In this document: one piece after another, positions 26,501 to 40,181 of the stretch | Layout of the letters: each line of letters starts with the position of its first letter | How positions within the stretch are numbered: the first letter of the stretch is position 1 | Assembly: GCA_029962745.1 (NCBI GenBank) | Contig: JAPZVO010000112.1 | Coordinates: 1-64,000, forward strand | DNA: 64,000 nucleotides | Direction: 5' to 3' | DNA from: Echinometra lucunter | Lineage: Eukaryota; Echinodermata; Echinoidea; Camarodonta; Echinometridae | Notes under the pieces: model-generated | Database searches by the model: none | What the model saw: the letters and a program-made list of their open reading frames with translations, nothing else | Told to the model about the DNA's origin: nothing | Program-made: the position numbers and the translations under genes

Positions 26501-29500
26501 GGGGGTGGTCCTCCGGGGGAGTTGTGTGATGGGAGTCATCCCCTGGGGAGTTGTGCTCCGGGGGAGTTGTGCTCCGGGGGAGTTGTCCTCCGGGGGAGTT
26601 GTCCTTGGGGGGAGTTGTCCTTGGGGGGAGTTGTCCTCGGGGGAGTTGTCCTGGGGGGGAGTTGTTCTGCGGGGGAGTTGTCCTGCGGGGGAGTTGTCCT
26701 GCGGGGGAGTTGTCCTCCGGGGGAGATGTCCTCCGGGGGAGATGTCCTCCGGGGGACCTGTCCTGTGGGGGAGTTGTCCTCTGGGGGAGTTGTCCTGATA
26801 CGCTCTATGTCATTACGTCATTTCCGGGGGGGGGGGATCCACCATAGGGCCTGACTGGCAAGGTGGGTAGATTAAAGCTAGGTCTAGCCATCAAAGGCGT
26901 CTTTTGCAGATCACATCAGATACTGAGGATTGCTTTACAAGTCCTTTCTCTGACTCTTTTCTTGGTTGCGAAGTCATTCCATCTGACATCAGTAAAGAAG
27001 TCAATAAAATTCTAATCTCACCCTTCCAAAGCACTGAATGCAGATACTAGGGTCTGTATTCTTAATGATAAAATAGTCTGCAATAAAAGAAAATAAGAAT
27101 AAACACTTATGAGATATTTCATCCTCACTATGCCTGTTCAATTGATTTTGAGGGGAAAATAATAATAAAATTTCAACCTTTTAAAATATTTTTAAAATAA
27201 ATTTTGGTTTCCATAGTGCAGAAGGGTATTAATGCTGGTTACATGTATTACTCTTAAATGCATTGGCTAACTTTGTGAGTAGCTGATTTAAAAAAAAAAA
27301 AAAAATCTCAAACTAAGATGAAACATGTGTATGAGTACTTGTATTTGTACTCAAAAACCCTGAAACCAACCATAATGTCGGATGAAAAAGTGTAAGTTAG
27401 ACGCAAACGGCGATTTTATTATCCTTCGTCTCACGAGACAATCACTAAGAGGACCACTTTGCTTGAATTTGAAAATGCCGTTATGTGCCTCCCGCCCAGT
27501 GATTCGCCAATACACACACTACGGTAAGGTGTGTCATACGCGCATGAGCACTCCTTATGTCTATTCTGTGCAACCGACCCTCGTATAGTTTTCAAACGGT
27601 GGTTCACATTTTTTATATTTGAAAATACTTCCTGTGGATATTATACTTCAAAACTTTCAGACTGATATTTTTACAATATAAACCCTTATTTTTATCCCAT
27701 TTTCAAGTAACAAAACAAGATTTAAAAAAAAAATCACAACAATGTTAACCAGGTCTTTAAATTAGATGTCACTTTAGCGTGCGAACTAGCTGTTTCGGGG
27801 TATGGTTGAGAAGTTACGAGAACACAAATTACTGGCATATTTTTTTTCTATTTGAAAGATTGGAACGATGATCCACATTGGATTTTACACTGTCAAGCTT
27901 CCCACATCTGGCAGTCCGTCTCACGCCGTGACAATAATTCTCCCACCATCATGACAATCCCACTGCTCTCCTACCAAGCATGTAAATCTCCTAAGGTGGT
28001 GCTCTGAATATTGTTTTATCTTCACTATGTAAATTGTCGTAACAAATTTTAAAGGCATACTTATTGTTTGTGCGATAAGAGCCAATGGTGTATGCTATTT
28101 CTGATTGCTCTGCCCATCAAAATAAGTAAAAGATGAAACAATTTTCAGAATACCGGCCATGCTTTATGAAAACACGCCTGCACAACCTTGCATGAAACAT
28201 GTAAAATCAGACTAAAAAGACAGTCGAAAATGCTGATCCAACCCCCTTTTTTTTCTTAAGAAATCTGGGAGTTTAAAGAATCGGTCACAACCAGTGGCAG
28301 CGATTTCCGCCGAAAATATGTTTCGAAAAGTGAGAGGGGAAAAATCGATAAATCATGCGAGTAAGCGAAGCAAGCGAGCAAAAAAATTTCGCAGAAAATA
28401 ATGAAAAGCCTAATTTTGCCATCAAAATGCATTCTAGGCCTATAAACTATTCAAACAGTTGGCCTAAATTTGGTCAGCTGACTCAAAGTAGAAAAATGAT
28501 ATTTGAAAATTGAGGGGGGCAATCCCCCAGAAAATATCGAGGGGGGGGGGAATGTCCCCTGGGATCGCCGCTTTTGGTCACAATCAAGTAGTACCGCAAA
28601 GTTGACAGCTCTGATGATGGCAACGACAATCTACATTTAGATCTAGATCTACTTGAGTTAAATGAAATAATGTACATACGCGTTAAATGATGCACATGTT
28701 GTTTTAATGAACACGATTAGAATCTAATTTATTTAGAAGTTAGGTCCTGACCACAGAGTTGCAACTTCCCTAGGCCTGTAACAATTTAAAACTATCAACT
28801 TCTGTCGGTGGAATTTATTCACACACAGCACTACTTGTGTTGGAAGAAAAGACACGGCATCCTTTTTATTATTCTCAGACTTTCAAGAATCATGGTATAA
28901 AATTCATCAAAACTTAACTCAAAATGTACACTTTGTGATATCTCAATTGCAGTAAAACAGGCATTATCGTGAAATAGGAAACCAACGCTTACTTTGTACA
29001 GCAGCGCTTTATTCAGTCACACGCATTGGTTTCCTATTTCCACCTCCATTCTCTTTGTACTCAAGTGCGTGCGTCAAATTAACGAGTGGTTTCCTAAACC
29101 ACGATATGGCCGTAAAACATAAGAAATTTAACTAAGCCAAGTTGAACTCTAACAAAAAACAAACAAACAAACAAACAAAAAAATTAAATGGCATTGGCAA
29201 CCCTGTCTCTGGCTCTGCTAGCTCCGGCCCCGGGACGCTGCCACGGAGATCGGGCGTTCGGGCTGCCGTAGGCGTAATATGGCCCTGCCAGACTCTCCTA
29301 ACCGAGAAGCTTTGTAACTGTTATTTATTGAGAGCATTTCTGTGTCTCCCTGAGTGTGGATCCTTGTAAATAAATCCATGCAAAAGCTTTTTAAAACTCA
29401 TTGCTCATCTTTCGACGATCCACAAAGCCTACAGGTTTGCCTGCTTTTGGATGCTTTAACAAGAAAAAGAAATGGGAGTTCTGGGAGATTGTCGAGGCAA

Positions 29501-32500
29501 AGATTATACTACAAACACAAATAGCTATGTGTGGGACTGTAATTGAGAATGTGCTGTAACGCCCGGCCGCGATGTTTTTTTCCGTACATGGAAACGCAAA
29601 TCCTCCTTGTGCTCATGTGCGTGGACTTATTTCTTGCTGGACCTTTCCATAGGCAATGCACGCAATCCCATAGACTGTCGCGTACGACTCATTTACGATG
29701 GTTAGTAGTCTTTGCGCGCAGACCCTATCGCTGATACTTGTTGTGTTCGCGCAGGCACTGATTTTCTCTCCTTCCCCAATATGGCAATAATGCTCATTCT
29801 CTCTCTCTCTCTCTCCAATGTGCTCGCACTATCTCTGTCACTCTGTACTAGTACCAATAGTACTTATTTCAAATGTTCTTTTAGTTCATGGCCAGAAAGC
29901 CATGAACTAAAAGCACAAGAAATGCCTTTCTGGCTCTCAACCAAGTATGGGATCGATGTTGCTTGTACGAGTGGTACATAGTGAGGGGAGTCTAATGCTG
30001 GAAAAGTATTGGGTAAAAATACTAAATGTACAGATGCAAATATAATTGTATTTCCAAGTGTAAGGAACAGGTATCCATCACATCAAATTGAATGCACTTA
30101 TTTGGAACTTGGTTGCCTTTTCACGAATATGAATGACCAAGGAGATTCAGTCGCCGGCTAGAAATGAATTTGATTGCCCATTTATCAAAAGGCATGCTCC
30201 TACTTTGAATTTGAATGACCCAAATGAACAACTGATTGCTCGTATAGTGAATTTGAATGACCCAATTTGAATTTGAAAGCCGCTTCAGAGCTGCGAGCGT
30301 GAAATTCGGGAAATTGAATGCTCGGAATATGAACTTGAATGACAAAATCATGAAATTGACCGGGAAAACCTATATTTAAAGAAATATTTGATGACCAAAA
30401 TCTAATTTTGTATCCTTTGGTTATAACCGTATTGAGGGATAGGGGCAAATTAGCTAGGTCTGGACAAGGGCGTTCGTCGTCGAATTGTTCACCTAGTAGT
30501 GACAAAAATCATGAAATTGACCGGGAAAACCAATATATGTTAAAAATTAATGTACCAAAATGTTGGTTGATTTTGACTAATTTTTTGGTTATTCACGAAT
30601 TCACCAACACATTGGTTATTTTGACCAATCCCTTTTTAGAATGTACACAATCTACCCGCACATCCCTCACCCCTAACACACACACAAGGAAAAAAAATCA
30701 ATTTTCGTAAGCTTCTACTATGCTTATTCACCTTTTTTAAGGGTTCTATATTGTTCTGAATTTGTATCCACTTACAGTGATATCCATAATGAATATACAA
30801 AGATAGGAAGAAAGCTCCCATGAGAGTTATAGTGTTGAGTTTCAAATTTTCGACATGTATTTAGATCATCTTCAGGAACTGAGGTAAAACTGAACAAGAA
30901 CTGTTTCGTATACATTGATACAATTAGATAAGAGGGCATCAAAATGTTCAGTTTCACCTCAGTTTCTGAAGATGATCTAATCAAAGGTCGAAAATTTGAA
31001 GTTCAACACTATCATGACTCTGACTCTCATTGAAGTTTTCTTCCTATCTTTGTACTTCTACAAATGAATGATAGCTGTCCTGATATGTTCATGTATACTT
31101 CAATAATTTAACAGCACAACGGCATCATTTTTAACTTACACTCCTTGATGACGCCACCCATAAAAAAGACAAAATCAGAAAACTAAACACTTAGCGTCAA
31201 TTAAAAAAACAACAAACAAAATGATCTCAAAATCTCTCATGTGGAAGCCTAAATAAACAGCAATATGAAATGTTAATAATTTCCATGTTACCAGTTTCAA
31301 TGGAAGCATTTATGACATAAACCTAGAATAATGGTCTTAAGCATGATAACATTATGGCATATGTCTTGCTAAAGAAGCCTAATTTATTCAAAACTTAGTG
31401 AAAAAACACCCACATTGACCCCAACCTAACTAAATGCAATGAATCTTTTGAATTGAATGCACTTATTTGGAACTTGGTTGCCTTTTCACGAATATGAATG
31501 ACCAAGGAGATTCAGTCGCCGGCTAGAAATGAATTTGATTGCCCATTTATGAAAAAGCATGCTCCTACTTTGAATTTGAATGACCCAAATGAACAATTGA
31601 TTGCTCGTATAGTGAATTTGAATGAACCAATTTGAATTTGAAAGCCGCTTCAGAGCTGCTAGCATGAAATTCGAGAAATTGAATGCTCGGAATATGAACT
31701 TGAATGACAAAATCATGAAATTGACCGGGAAAACCTATATTTAAAGAAATATTTGATGACCCAAATCTAATTTTGTATCCTTTGGTTATAACCGTATTGA
31801 GGGATAGGGGCAAATTAGCTAGGTCTGGACAAGGGCGTTCGTCGTCGAATTGTTCACCTAGTAGTGGTAGATTTAATGGTGGTGGTGGTGGGGGGGGGGG
31901 GGGGGTTAGGATAAACCCATTGAGCCCCAAACCCGTGATTTATCAACATTACGGTGTGATTCATAATGTTTCTCGTTAACAGAGAACAAGGGAGTGTGTG
32001 TCAAATTATATCAGGAGAATGTGGAGAGGTATAAGGTGCACATCAAAAATGCAACAGGACTTCAAATGACATTTATTAGCTCCGAACAGTCTTAGTCCTC
32101 GATGAAACTTTTGGAGTTTTGGGGGGTTTTTACGTACAGTACATGCCAGATACGATGTCAATTTGATGACCTTTTTTTTTACGAAAAAAAGAAAAGAAAA
32201 CTAAAATTTTCAGATCGGGCATTTTTGAAAAAAAATTACACAAAGTTTACTAAGCTCAGTAAATTTAATTGACAACCATGTCTACCATCGTCAAGCATGT
32301 CAAGGTCTTACAAATACCATTCGCCGATGAATTAATAGAATTCAATAATTCAAAAAAGTTATCGAAAACTCGTAAACTAACGAATATGGCATTTATTACA
32401 CATATTCACTTATCAGTGAATTTCTCCCTTTTTCAGTCAGGAGCATGAGGGAATAATCGTAATTGACCTAATCTATGAAAAATGGTAAAAAGTACAAGCG

Positions 32501-35500
32501 TTTTAAAAAATTGTTACCTTTACTTTGCTGTACTTAGGTTCTTAGGCTGCCCCCCCCCCCCCTTTGCAAAAGAAATCAACTCAACTGTACTCTCTAAATT
32601 CCTTAGATTGGAAATCAATATTGAAAATTAGAATCTATATTATATTTAGATTTTCAACCTGATTTGGATTGGTCCCTCGTTGCAATCTAAAGAATTTAGA
32701 GATTAAGACTTAGTATTTTTTTTAGATTTTGCTAGTTGATCATCGGCTTATTCTTTTTTTTAAACACCCAGTAGAAAAAGATTGTGATGACCGCTTTTTC
32801 ACCATGTTTACGTAAACTTTGGGAGCGTTTCATGAATTTTTCTTCCAGTGCAGAAAAACTATGGACAATACAGTACCGTACAGTTGCTTAATACGTGTAG
32901 GGGTATTCCCAAAAGACTCCATAATAAGGCTTCCCTTTTTTGTATACTCGGTTTTTCTATCTTGTTTTGTTTGTTACAATATCCTGATCTGTTGTAATTA
33001 TTTGTAAATATTGTAATTTTTCTTAATTTGTTTTTATGATTCAATAAAACATACAAATATGAGAAAAAAGTTTTCTTCCAGTAATTTTCAAAGACATATC
33101 TGCTCGCAGCCAATCCAATGCCTTGATTGCAATAGCTTTTAACAGTTTTCAGTGAATATCACTGACAAGTCTCCTCATGAACGCTCCCCATGTCTAACGC
33201 CACAGAAATTCACCATATTTCTGTCAGTGCCTCATTTATAGGTCTCCTATCATGCCTATATGAGGTGAGTGACCTTCTGAGAGGACTATTTGAGATTCTT
33301 GTTAATAGCTAGATAGCATTCGCGTGCATCGTATTTTTCGCTACCTGATATTTACCCATAGAAGTTAAACTATAACTGATAAAAAGATCGGAGATATTAC
33401 TTTTCTTTGGAGTTTGGTATCCTAATGCTGAAAATACTGCAATCTTTACTGAATTCATAAAGTTGTTCTTTGCATGCCATTAATGGTTTTGTACCAAATG
33501 TCCCAAGTGACTCAGAAAAAAGAAACTAGTAATTATTTTCATTTCTTTACTTTCAAAAAGTAATCTTTCTATATCACTGGGTAAAGCATCTTCTCTAGCC
33601 AAGAGAATGATATCAAAATTATTGAATTTGCCATTTTCTAATAATAAATTCTTTTTTAAATATTTGGGGACCGATGAGAATAGAAATGGGTCGGGATGGC
33701 TTTTCTTAATCTGAAAATTAGGGGCATAGAAGCAGAATAGCTTTTTCCAAATGAAATGATCTTATGGTAATTTCTCTTTAGTAGAAGAGGCTTTACCCAC
33801 TGTTGTAAAGATGTTAATAAGACCAAATTTTTTGTAAAAATGTCTGTTCACTTCATTTGCTAGTTACGAATTTGCATGCTTATAGAAGTTATTGTGTTTG
33901 TTTCTGTGTGCGAGAGAGAGAGTGTGTGTGAGGGTGTGGGGTGCGTGTGTAAGGGAGGGTGAATTTGTGTATGTGAAGGCGCCGTGGTCGAGTTGTCTAA
34001 GCGCGCTCGACCGGAGACGCAAATGCCGGGATTCGATCCGCTACGGACTTATGTACCCTTGAGCAAGGCATTTCATCTACATTGCTCTTTTATCGTACAT
34101 TGAATAAATTAAAATGATTTAGGCCTTGTTGATACTAACGTGTGCACGTGTTTTTGTTTTGTTTTTTTCTTAAAGTATAATAACTATTCCCTTTAACTTA
34201 TTTTGCTTTATTGTGTTATGTTTTAGACAATTCTGCCATCACAGTATGAATATGAAGTTTGCAGCTATGAACCTCTAAATGGGAACAACTTCAAGTGCAA
34301 GGTCAGATTGAAAATAAGCAGCGAAGAAGAAGCACAGAGCTGGTTAAAGGCTTTCAAAAGTGGGGCGGTTCTACAACATGGAAGGTGGCTAGAACTTATC
34401 CAGATGCTGGAAAATTCAATAGATAATAATAAAATTCAACAGTTCTTGACATTTCCCGCCAATTACAAGCAGGTTGTCACATTTGCAAAATTCAAGATTT
34501 CATGAAAGGTCATTCTCTTTTTAATACTCAGTATTCTTGATACTTTCTTTATTATTATCAGGTCGATCTAAGATGTCACCACAACACCAGATGCCCATCA
34601 AAACAAAGAAAAGTGACTAAAAATACATGTTGCCCTAGCTCAGTGTTCATCGTGCTCAAAAGATCCGTAAAGTATTCCAGGTAGGCCTATATCCATCATA
34701 ATTGGCTTTCTTTTGTTTAAACATCATGCTAATTGAAAGCAAAACAAACACAATAAACTTTATACTTGACGTAAATTGGTTTGTTGATTGCAGAATGCAT
34801 ATTGGCGAACATTAATTGAATGAGAAACCATGATATTGATGGTTTTCAATTCCCACGTTTTGAATTCTGCGTGAAAATGAGATTGATCCGTCAAGTCAGG
34901 TATGAATGAAAAGCCACTAAATGCTAAAATGTCACTTCTTGACATTCCCAAGAGTCATGGGGGGGGGGGGGGTGTGAAACCAGCTTTTTCTGATGTTTGT
35001 TGGTGTTTATCATGGTTGAGCAAGCACATTTTAGGGATGAAGCAAGAAATGCTGAAATATACTATTTAATGCTGAATAAGAACTATATCCAGTGCTGGCC
35101 CATGTTGGTCGATGCCATTTCCCCCATAAACTGAATGTATTTTGAAGATATAGGAGGGCTGAACCTAAACGTCACTTATTTTACAAAAAAAAAATAAAAT
35201 GTTTTCGCCCAACTGTGATAAGCATGACAAGAGTCGAGGATAGGCGTTACGTGGTCAAACAGAGGAGAAACCAAATACGTCAAAGTTTTGTTTCACGTAC
35301 CCGTGAAAATGGCTATTGTGACTTTTCAATTTGATTATTTTTGTTCACAGATTGTATGCCAAGATCTTCAAGAAACAATATGGAGCAACATCTGGAGATG
35401 AAATGTACGTTGACCTTGAAAGAAAGATACATGAATACAACGAAGAACAACACCAGTTATGCGCAAAAATTGAAGTGACGTCCGAAAATCAAACTATTGT

Positions 35501-38500
35501 CGCGATTTGTACCCCCCTCATGAAGAGGGTACATGAGAATATGAAACACAGTGGCGAGGTCGTTTTCGTCGATTCTAGCGGCAACTGTGATCGTCACAAT
35601 AGTCGCATATTCGTGATGTTAACGCATTCATCCGCTGGAGGCCTGCCGCTTGGGATGCTGGTGACCACATCCGAATCAAAGTCCATTATAAGAGCAGGAT
35701 TCGATCTCCTCCAGTCTATCCTACCGGAGAGAGCATTCTTTGGAAGAGGTGCAATGGGGCTGCAAATTGTCATGACAGATGACTGCAAAGCTCTTCGTCA
35801 AGGACTTCATGCCGTGTATCCCCAGTCATCACTTATTCTATGTGTCTTTCACTTGCTGCAGGCCCTTTGGAGATGGTTATGGGACGCTCATAACCGAATT
35901 GCCAAGCAGGATCGTCCATAACCTCTTAGTATCTTGAAGGAGCTCATTCATGCGGACAGTTCCTTGGAACTAAATACCCGGTAACAGAAGATCCAGGAGG
36001 ATGACACCACCGCGAAGTATCCCAAGTTCATGGAGCATATGGCGGATATCTTTGCGAGGCGTGATGCTTGGGCGCTCTGTCTCCACCAGGATGCCAACCT
36101 GCCGCTTCGCGGGAACGTCACGAATAACTTCGTCGAGAGTGCAATGCGGGTGATCAAGGAAAAGGTGTTCAACCGACTGAAAGCCTTCAACGTTACGCAT
36201 TTGTTTCACTTCTTGGTTTCTCGTTTGGCTGCATACTATGAGTGCAGGTTGGTGGACGATGCCAACAACCGGATGATTAACCCTACCCAATCAAAATACA
36301 GAGGGAATATCAGAGACGTCAATTTAGACGCTGTTGTAAAGGTAATGAGCCCTTTGAGTATTTACAAAATTAGAATTAAAGCAAATTAATGCTAACTGAT
36401 TTGTAAGAGATGGAGTTTTCGTTGATTAAATGTAAATGTTCATTATTCATTTTACCTGACTGTTAAGGAAGCAGCTGTATTGTTGCAAATAATCAATCCG
36501 GGTATATACGAGGGACTTTTTAATTTACAGATACCTCTAACCTCTGTAACAACATTTGATGTTAACATAACAAATACATTTCGCATAGTACGAATTCAGG
36601 TACTAATATAGTGGATTTTCATATTCTTATTTCAGTATATTATATCAGATAACTTAATAACCTCCTTTTCATGTCTGATTTACATTCAATGCTGTCATAA
36701 TAGGAAAGTGATTCAACTTACACTGTACCTAGCAGCGAGCACTCAGGGGAAGTTTACCACGTCAATACGAACTTGGAAACGTGTACGTGCCCCAAAGGAA
36801 GGAGTGGTCGACATTGCAAACACCAGTATGCCGTGGTGAAGAAGTTCAATGTGACCAACACGAACTTTCTGCCGACAGCTACCCCTCACCTTCGGAAACT
36901 GTATTACACCATCGCAACTGGTTATTAGAACGAACTGAATAATTTTGGAAAGCTACGATATTTCATTCAAGAAAAAAACACACAAAATGTTAAAGGAACT
37001 TTTAAAATATGTGACCCTGTACACTTTTATAGTATAAATTACTCTAAGCTTGTAACAATACTTGTCACCGTCGTGCTGATAGCGGACAAGTTTACATGTA
37101 TATATCTCTAGATGATGCGATCGAAAGAATACCAGCTCCTAGACTTCATACCCTAAATTAAACAGATATGAGAAATATTAAATTTGCCACTCCTGTCCTC
37201 ACATTTAACTGCGTTGCCAAAATCACTGATCTAGGACTTATCCGCAGTAGAATATAACTGGAACAAAATAGATATTAATGCATTATCTGTGTGCTCTGTC
37301 TTTATCAGGCAGAGATGATGTACCCGATAGTTGGTTTGCTAACCTTCACCATGACGAGCAAACCCAATTTCTTACTGATGACGCGGTTGAGATGATGGTT
37401 GCTTCTACGTCACACGTACAGGATCCTCAGATTGAAAGGTTAGACTCTCTTTCGTTGCAGAGAGGTTTAGAGAATGATTTTCCTCACAGAGGAAAGAGTA
37501 CACGCACTAAGAGCCTATCAGAAAAGCTTCAGAATATGTTTGAAACATTGTGTTTCAAACTTGAAAAATGACGAGCAGTCTTTCCAATCGCCGATCGCCA
37601 AGTTTGTTGAGCGATTTGATAATATTAGAACTGACAGTTCTCTAATATCGGCCCTGTCGACGTTTATGAAGTACAGTGGCTTTTCATTGTCAAACAAATC
37701 TGGTCATGTTCGTGGAAAGAGAGTATTATTAACATCTACTAAAATAGGTGTTCAGCCCACGGCGGTCAGCAGAACGAAGACTGCTCTGGGTGGGAAGCGA
37801 GCAGTCATTACTGGGCGCCCAGTTAAACGCTCCCAGAAGGAGCATGACTACGCTAGATCAAAGGCGTCTGTGAAAAGGAGAGTGCTTCCAAAAGCTCAGC
37901 GCCCAGCACCTCATTCACTATCGCATTGTGTAGAAAGAAACGTGGCGCTGGATAAAAAACATTCTTCATATTGAAGAGGGTAGGCCTACCCAATGCTGAA
38001 ACAATGTTATTTCATTCAAAAAGAGCACGATTTCATCAGCAGAAAATTATCTGCCTATTTTTTAACATTCGTGTTACCAAGGAAACCCCCAAGTGAGGTA
38101 AGATTTCAGGATATTTTTGACCCCTCAGCTGTGACCAAGATTCAACTGGGTATCCACTTTGACGTAAAAAGGACGTAGCAAAGTCTTGCCATGCGCGAAG
38201 CTGGGTACTTACTACATCATACCTCATACTCATTTTTTTCCATACTCTTGGTTTTTTCCATACTCTTGGCTTTTTATGAGAAAATTAGCTAAAATGCATT
38301 GATTTCAATTGGAAATCATCCAATTTTTAATATTATTTTTCTGAGAATTCTATTCTCCATCATATATCTTTTTTTTTGCAGTGCAAACTGTTGATGTTGG
38401 AAATGGTTGTTCTATAAAACCGAATATGACGATTGGCTGTTAGTATTTACATTATGATTAGTCCATTTCTTTAACTTAAAGATATTTGAAACGTAATAAG

Positions 38501-40149
38501 TTCTCATTTAATAGGCTTTGGTAGATGCTCTCTTTTGACGAATATGGCAAGATTTGTTCTCATTTTCTTGTGTTATATATTTTTATCATTTTGTATATTA
38601 TTATAACTCGCCCCATGGTAGACTAGCAGCAACCATTATAGCTGCAGATGAAAATGGGCAACTAGTCGCATTTTCTTTGTGTATACTTAAAAGCCTTGTC
38701 TTTTTTTTCTTTTTTCTTTTTTTTTGTGCAGAACTTGTCCGGACAATGTCGCAAAAACGTCCGTACAAACAACCCAGGTTAACAACACGTGTATGAATCT
38801 TGTTTACAAATTATATTACCGGTTTGAAAGTAAATGATAATAACGTATACATGGTAAATTTAAAATTCTGTTGATTATAAAATCAGAACATTTAAATCGT
38901 TCTGGTTTCACTATATCTCATTTATCCTGCGATATGAAATAGTTTTTACCTCCTTACAAATACATTAATCAGTTTTGTCAATTAAGTAAGGTGCGTTGCT
39001 ATGGAAACCTGCCCTGGGAAAGTTTTCAGCGTGTCTGTTAAGACGGTGCATGGGGCTCTCGCCCCTTTTTTTTATTGGAATGTTACCCAGGGTTCTTTGT
39101 CCGGACGTTGTCGCGGCTTCATCCGGACAAGTTCTATTAAAACAGGGCTTTACAAAAAATATCATACGGAAATAAAAACAACAACAACCTTCATTCGGCG
39201 AATTATTTGCTGTTCTCGTCTTCTTCGAGATTGAAACTTTTGGGTTTTGAGCCGAAAAAAAGAGGTTTGTTGCTCTCGTTTTTATCACTGAATTGTGAAA
39301 ACTCCGGATATATATTTCAAAATGACTGTATTTAGACTTTTATTTTCAAGTTTATGCTTCAGCATTACACTTTCTACAAGAACACTGTTTTCGTAATTTC
39401 TGCCATTGGCCCAGGCTTTAAACTCTTCGCTGTTTTATGAGTTCATTTAATTTAATTGGAATAATAAAAGACCTTATTTTTTCACATTAATCAACATTTT
39501 TTTAATGACTGCCCTCGATAGCCCTCAACTCATTTTGGAGAGTGGTTGACTTTGCAAACTTTTTTGGAATTTGATCGCTGAATTTCATAACTTGAACTTG
39601 CAGGATATCACAGAAGCTTAATTTTTCATTTCATATGAACATGCATATCCTATATATTCCTGTGGTAATCGTCCTTTCTTTTTATTTCTTTCTTCAGGGG
39701 CATTGTTATTCAGGGGAGTACAGGGGGCGGGGCGAATGCTCCCCTATGGTTTTTCAAGTGATAAAAAGGGGGAAAAAGAGAAGAAAAAGAGGAGAAAAAA
39801 AAGGAGAAGGAAGAAGAAAGAAGAGGGCGGGGAAATAGATGCCTGGGCCTTGAAACTATATAATACCCTATTTGTTCATTTAGTAAAACGTCAATAATTT
39901 CACCTAAGAGTCATCTTGCCCTCTATCAAAATACCCTGGCGCCGCCCCTATTGTTATTCACTTATCATTTGTCTCAAGTGCCATTGATAACTGCAAATGA
40001 AAACAAAACAATAAAAAAGAAAAACAGGAAACTGACGGTATAAAACACATAGGTTATTCATGATGAACTTCACTGATTTTGAATAGTCATGTAAAAGTGT
40101 TTTTTTTTTTGTCCAGTACTCATTTTATCAGTATAGTGAGTTAGTTTGC

Positions 40150-40181
<32 letters not shown>

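Larger units (their letters stand above)
22379..26802. mobile_element. TU-like foldback transposon, 4.4 kb
   Basis: Two inverted arms of about 1.4 kb (22379 to about 23815, about 25405-26802) flank a 1.6 kb middle. Each arm has an outer domain of 15-16 bp tandem repeats (unit GGAGGACAACTCCCCC, roughly 22 units on the left) and a non-repetitive inner domain with a long C or G run. The flanks carry a direct repeat CTCTATGTC (22370-22378 and 26803-26811), consistent with an 8 bp target duplication. Outer repeat domain, inner domain and middle segment match the architecture of sea urchin TU elements. No transposase is visible, so it is non-autonomous. ORFs of 97-133 codons in the outer domains are repeat artefacts. 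Confidence 0.88.
34227..37974 (+). pseudogene. MULE-type transposase with SWIM zinc finger, disrupted, five exons
   Basis: Exons 34227-34472, 34562-34680, 35351-36341, 36704-36920 and 37309-37974 join in phase with GT/AG borders. An N-terminal Cys/His segment (VDLRCHHNTRCP, KNTCCP) is followed by a MULE catalytic core and a SWIM finger (C-x-C-x8-C-x-H). The basic C-terminus contains PHSLSHCVERNVALDK. Core residues are Asp at 35571, Asp at 35778, a C-x2-H at 35841-35852, and Glu at 36135. In-frame TAA codons at 35919 and 35982 and a +1 shift in the A5 run near 37568 break it. Between 34681 and 35350 I see only a decayed trace of the linker (FNSH, near 34844) with TGA codons. No start exon was found upstream of 34227. 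It is an inactive Mutator-like transposase or a domesticated-gene relic. Confidence 0.85.

Noticed and set aside
29712..29981. 89-codon ORF in the dispersed repeat
   Set aside because: Part of a repeat with a (CT)n run; the inverted copy gives different frames.
30087..31866. LTR retrotransposon flanked by 415 bp LTRs
   Set aside because: No TG...CA ends, primer-binding site, polypurine tract or gag/pol sequence between the copies.
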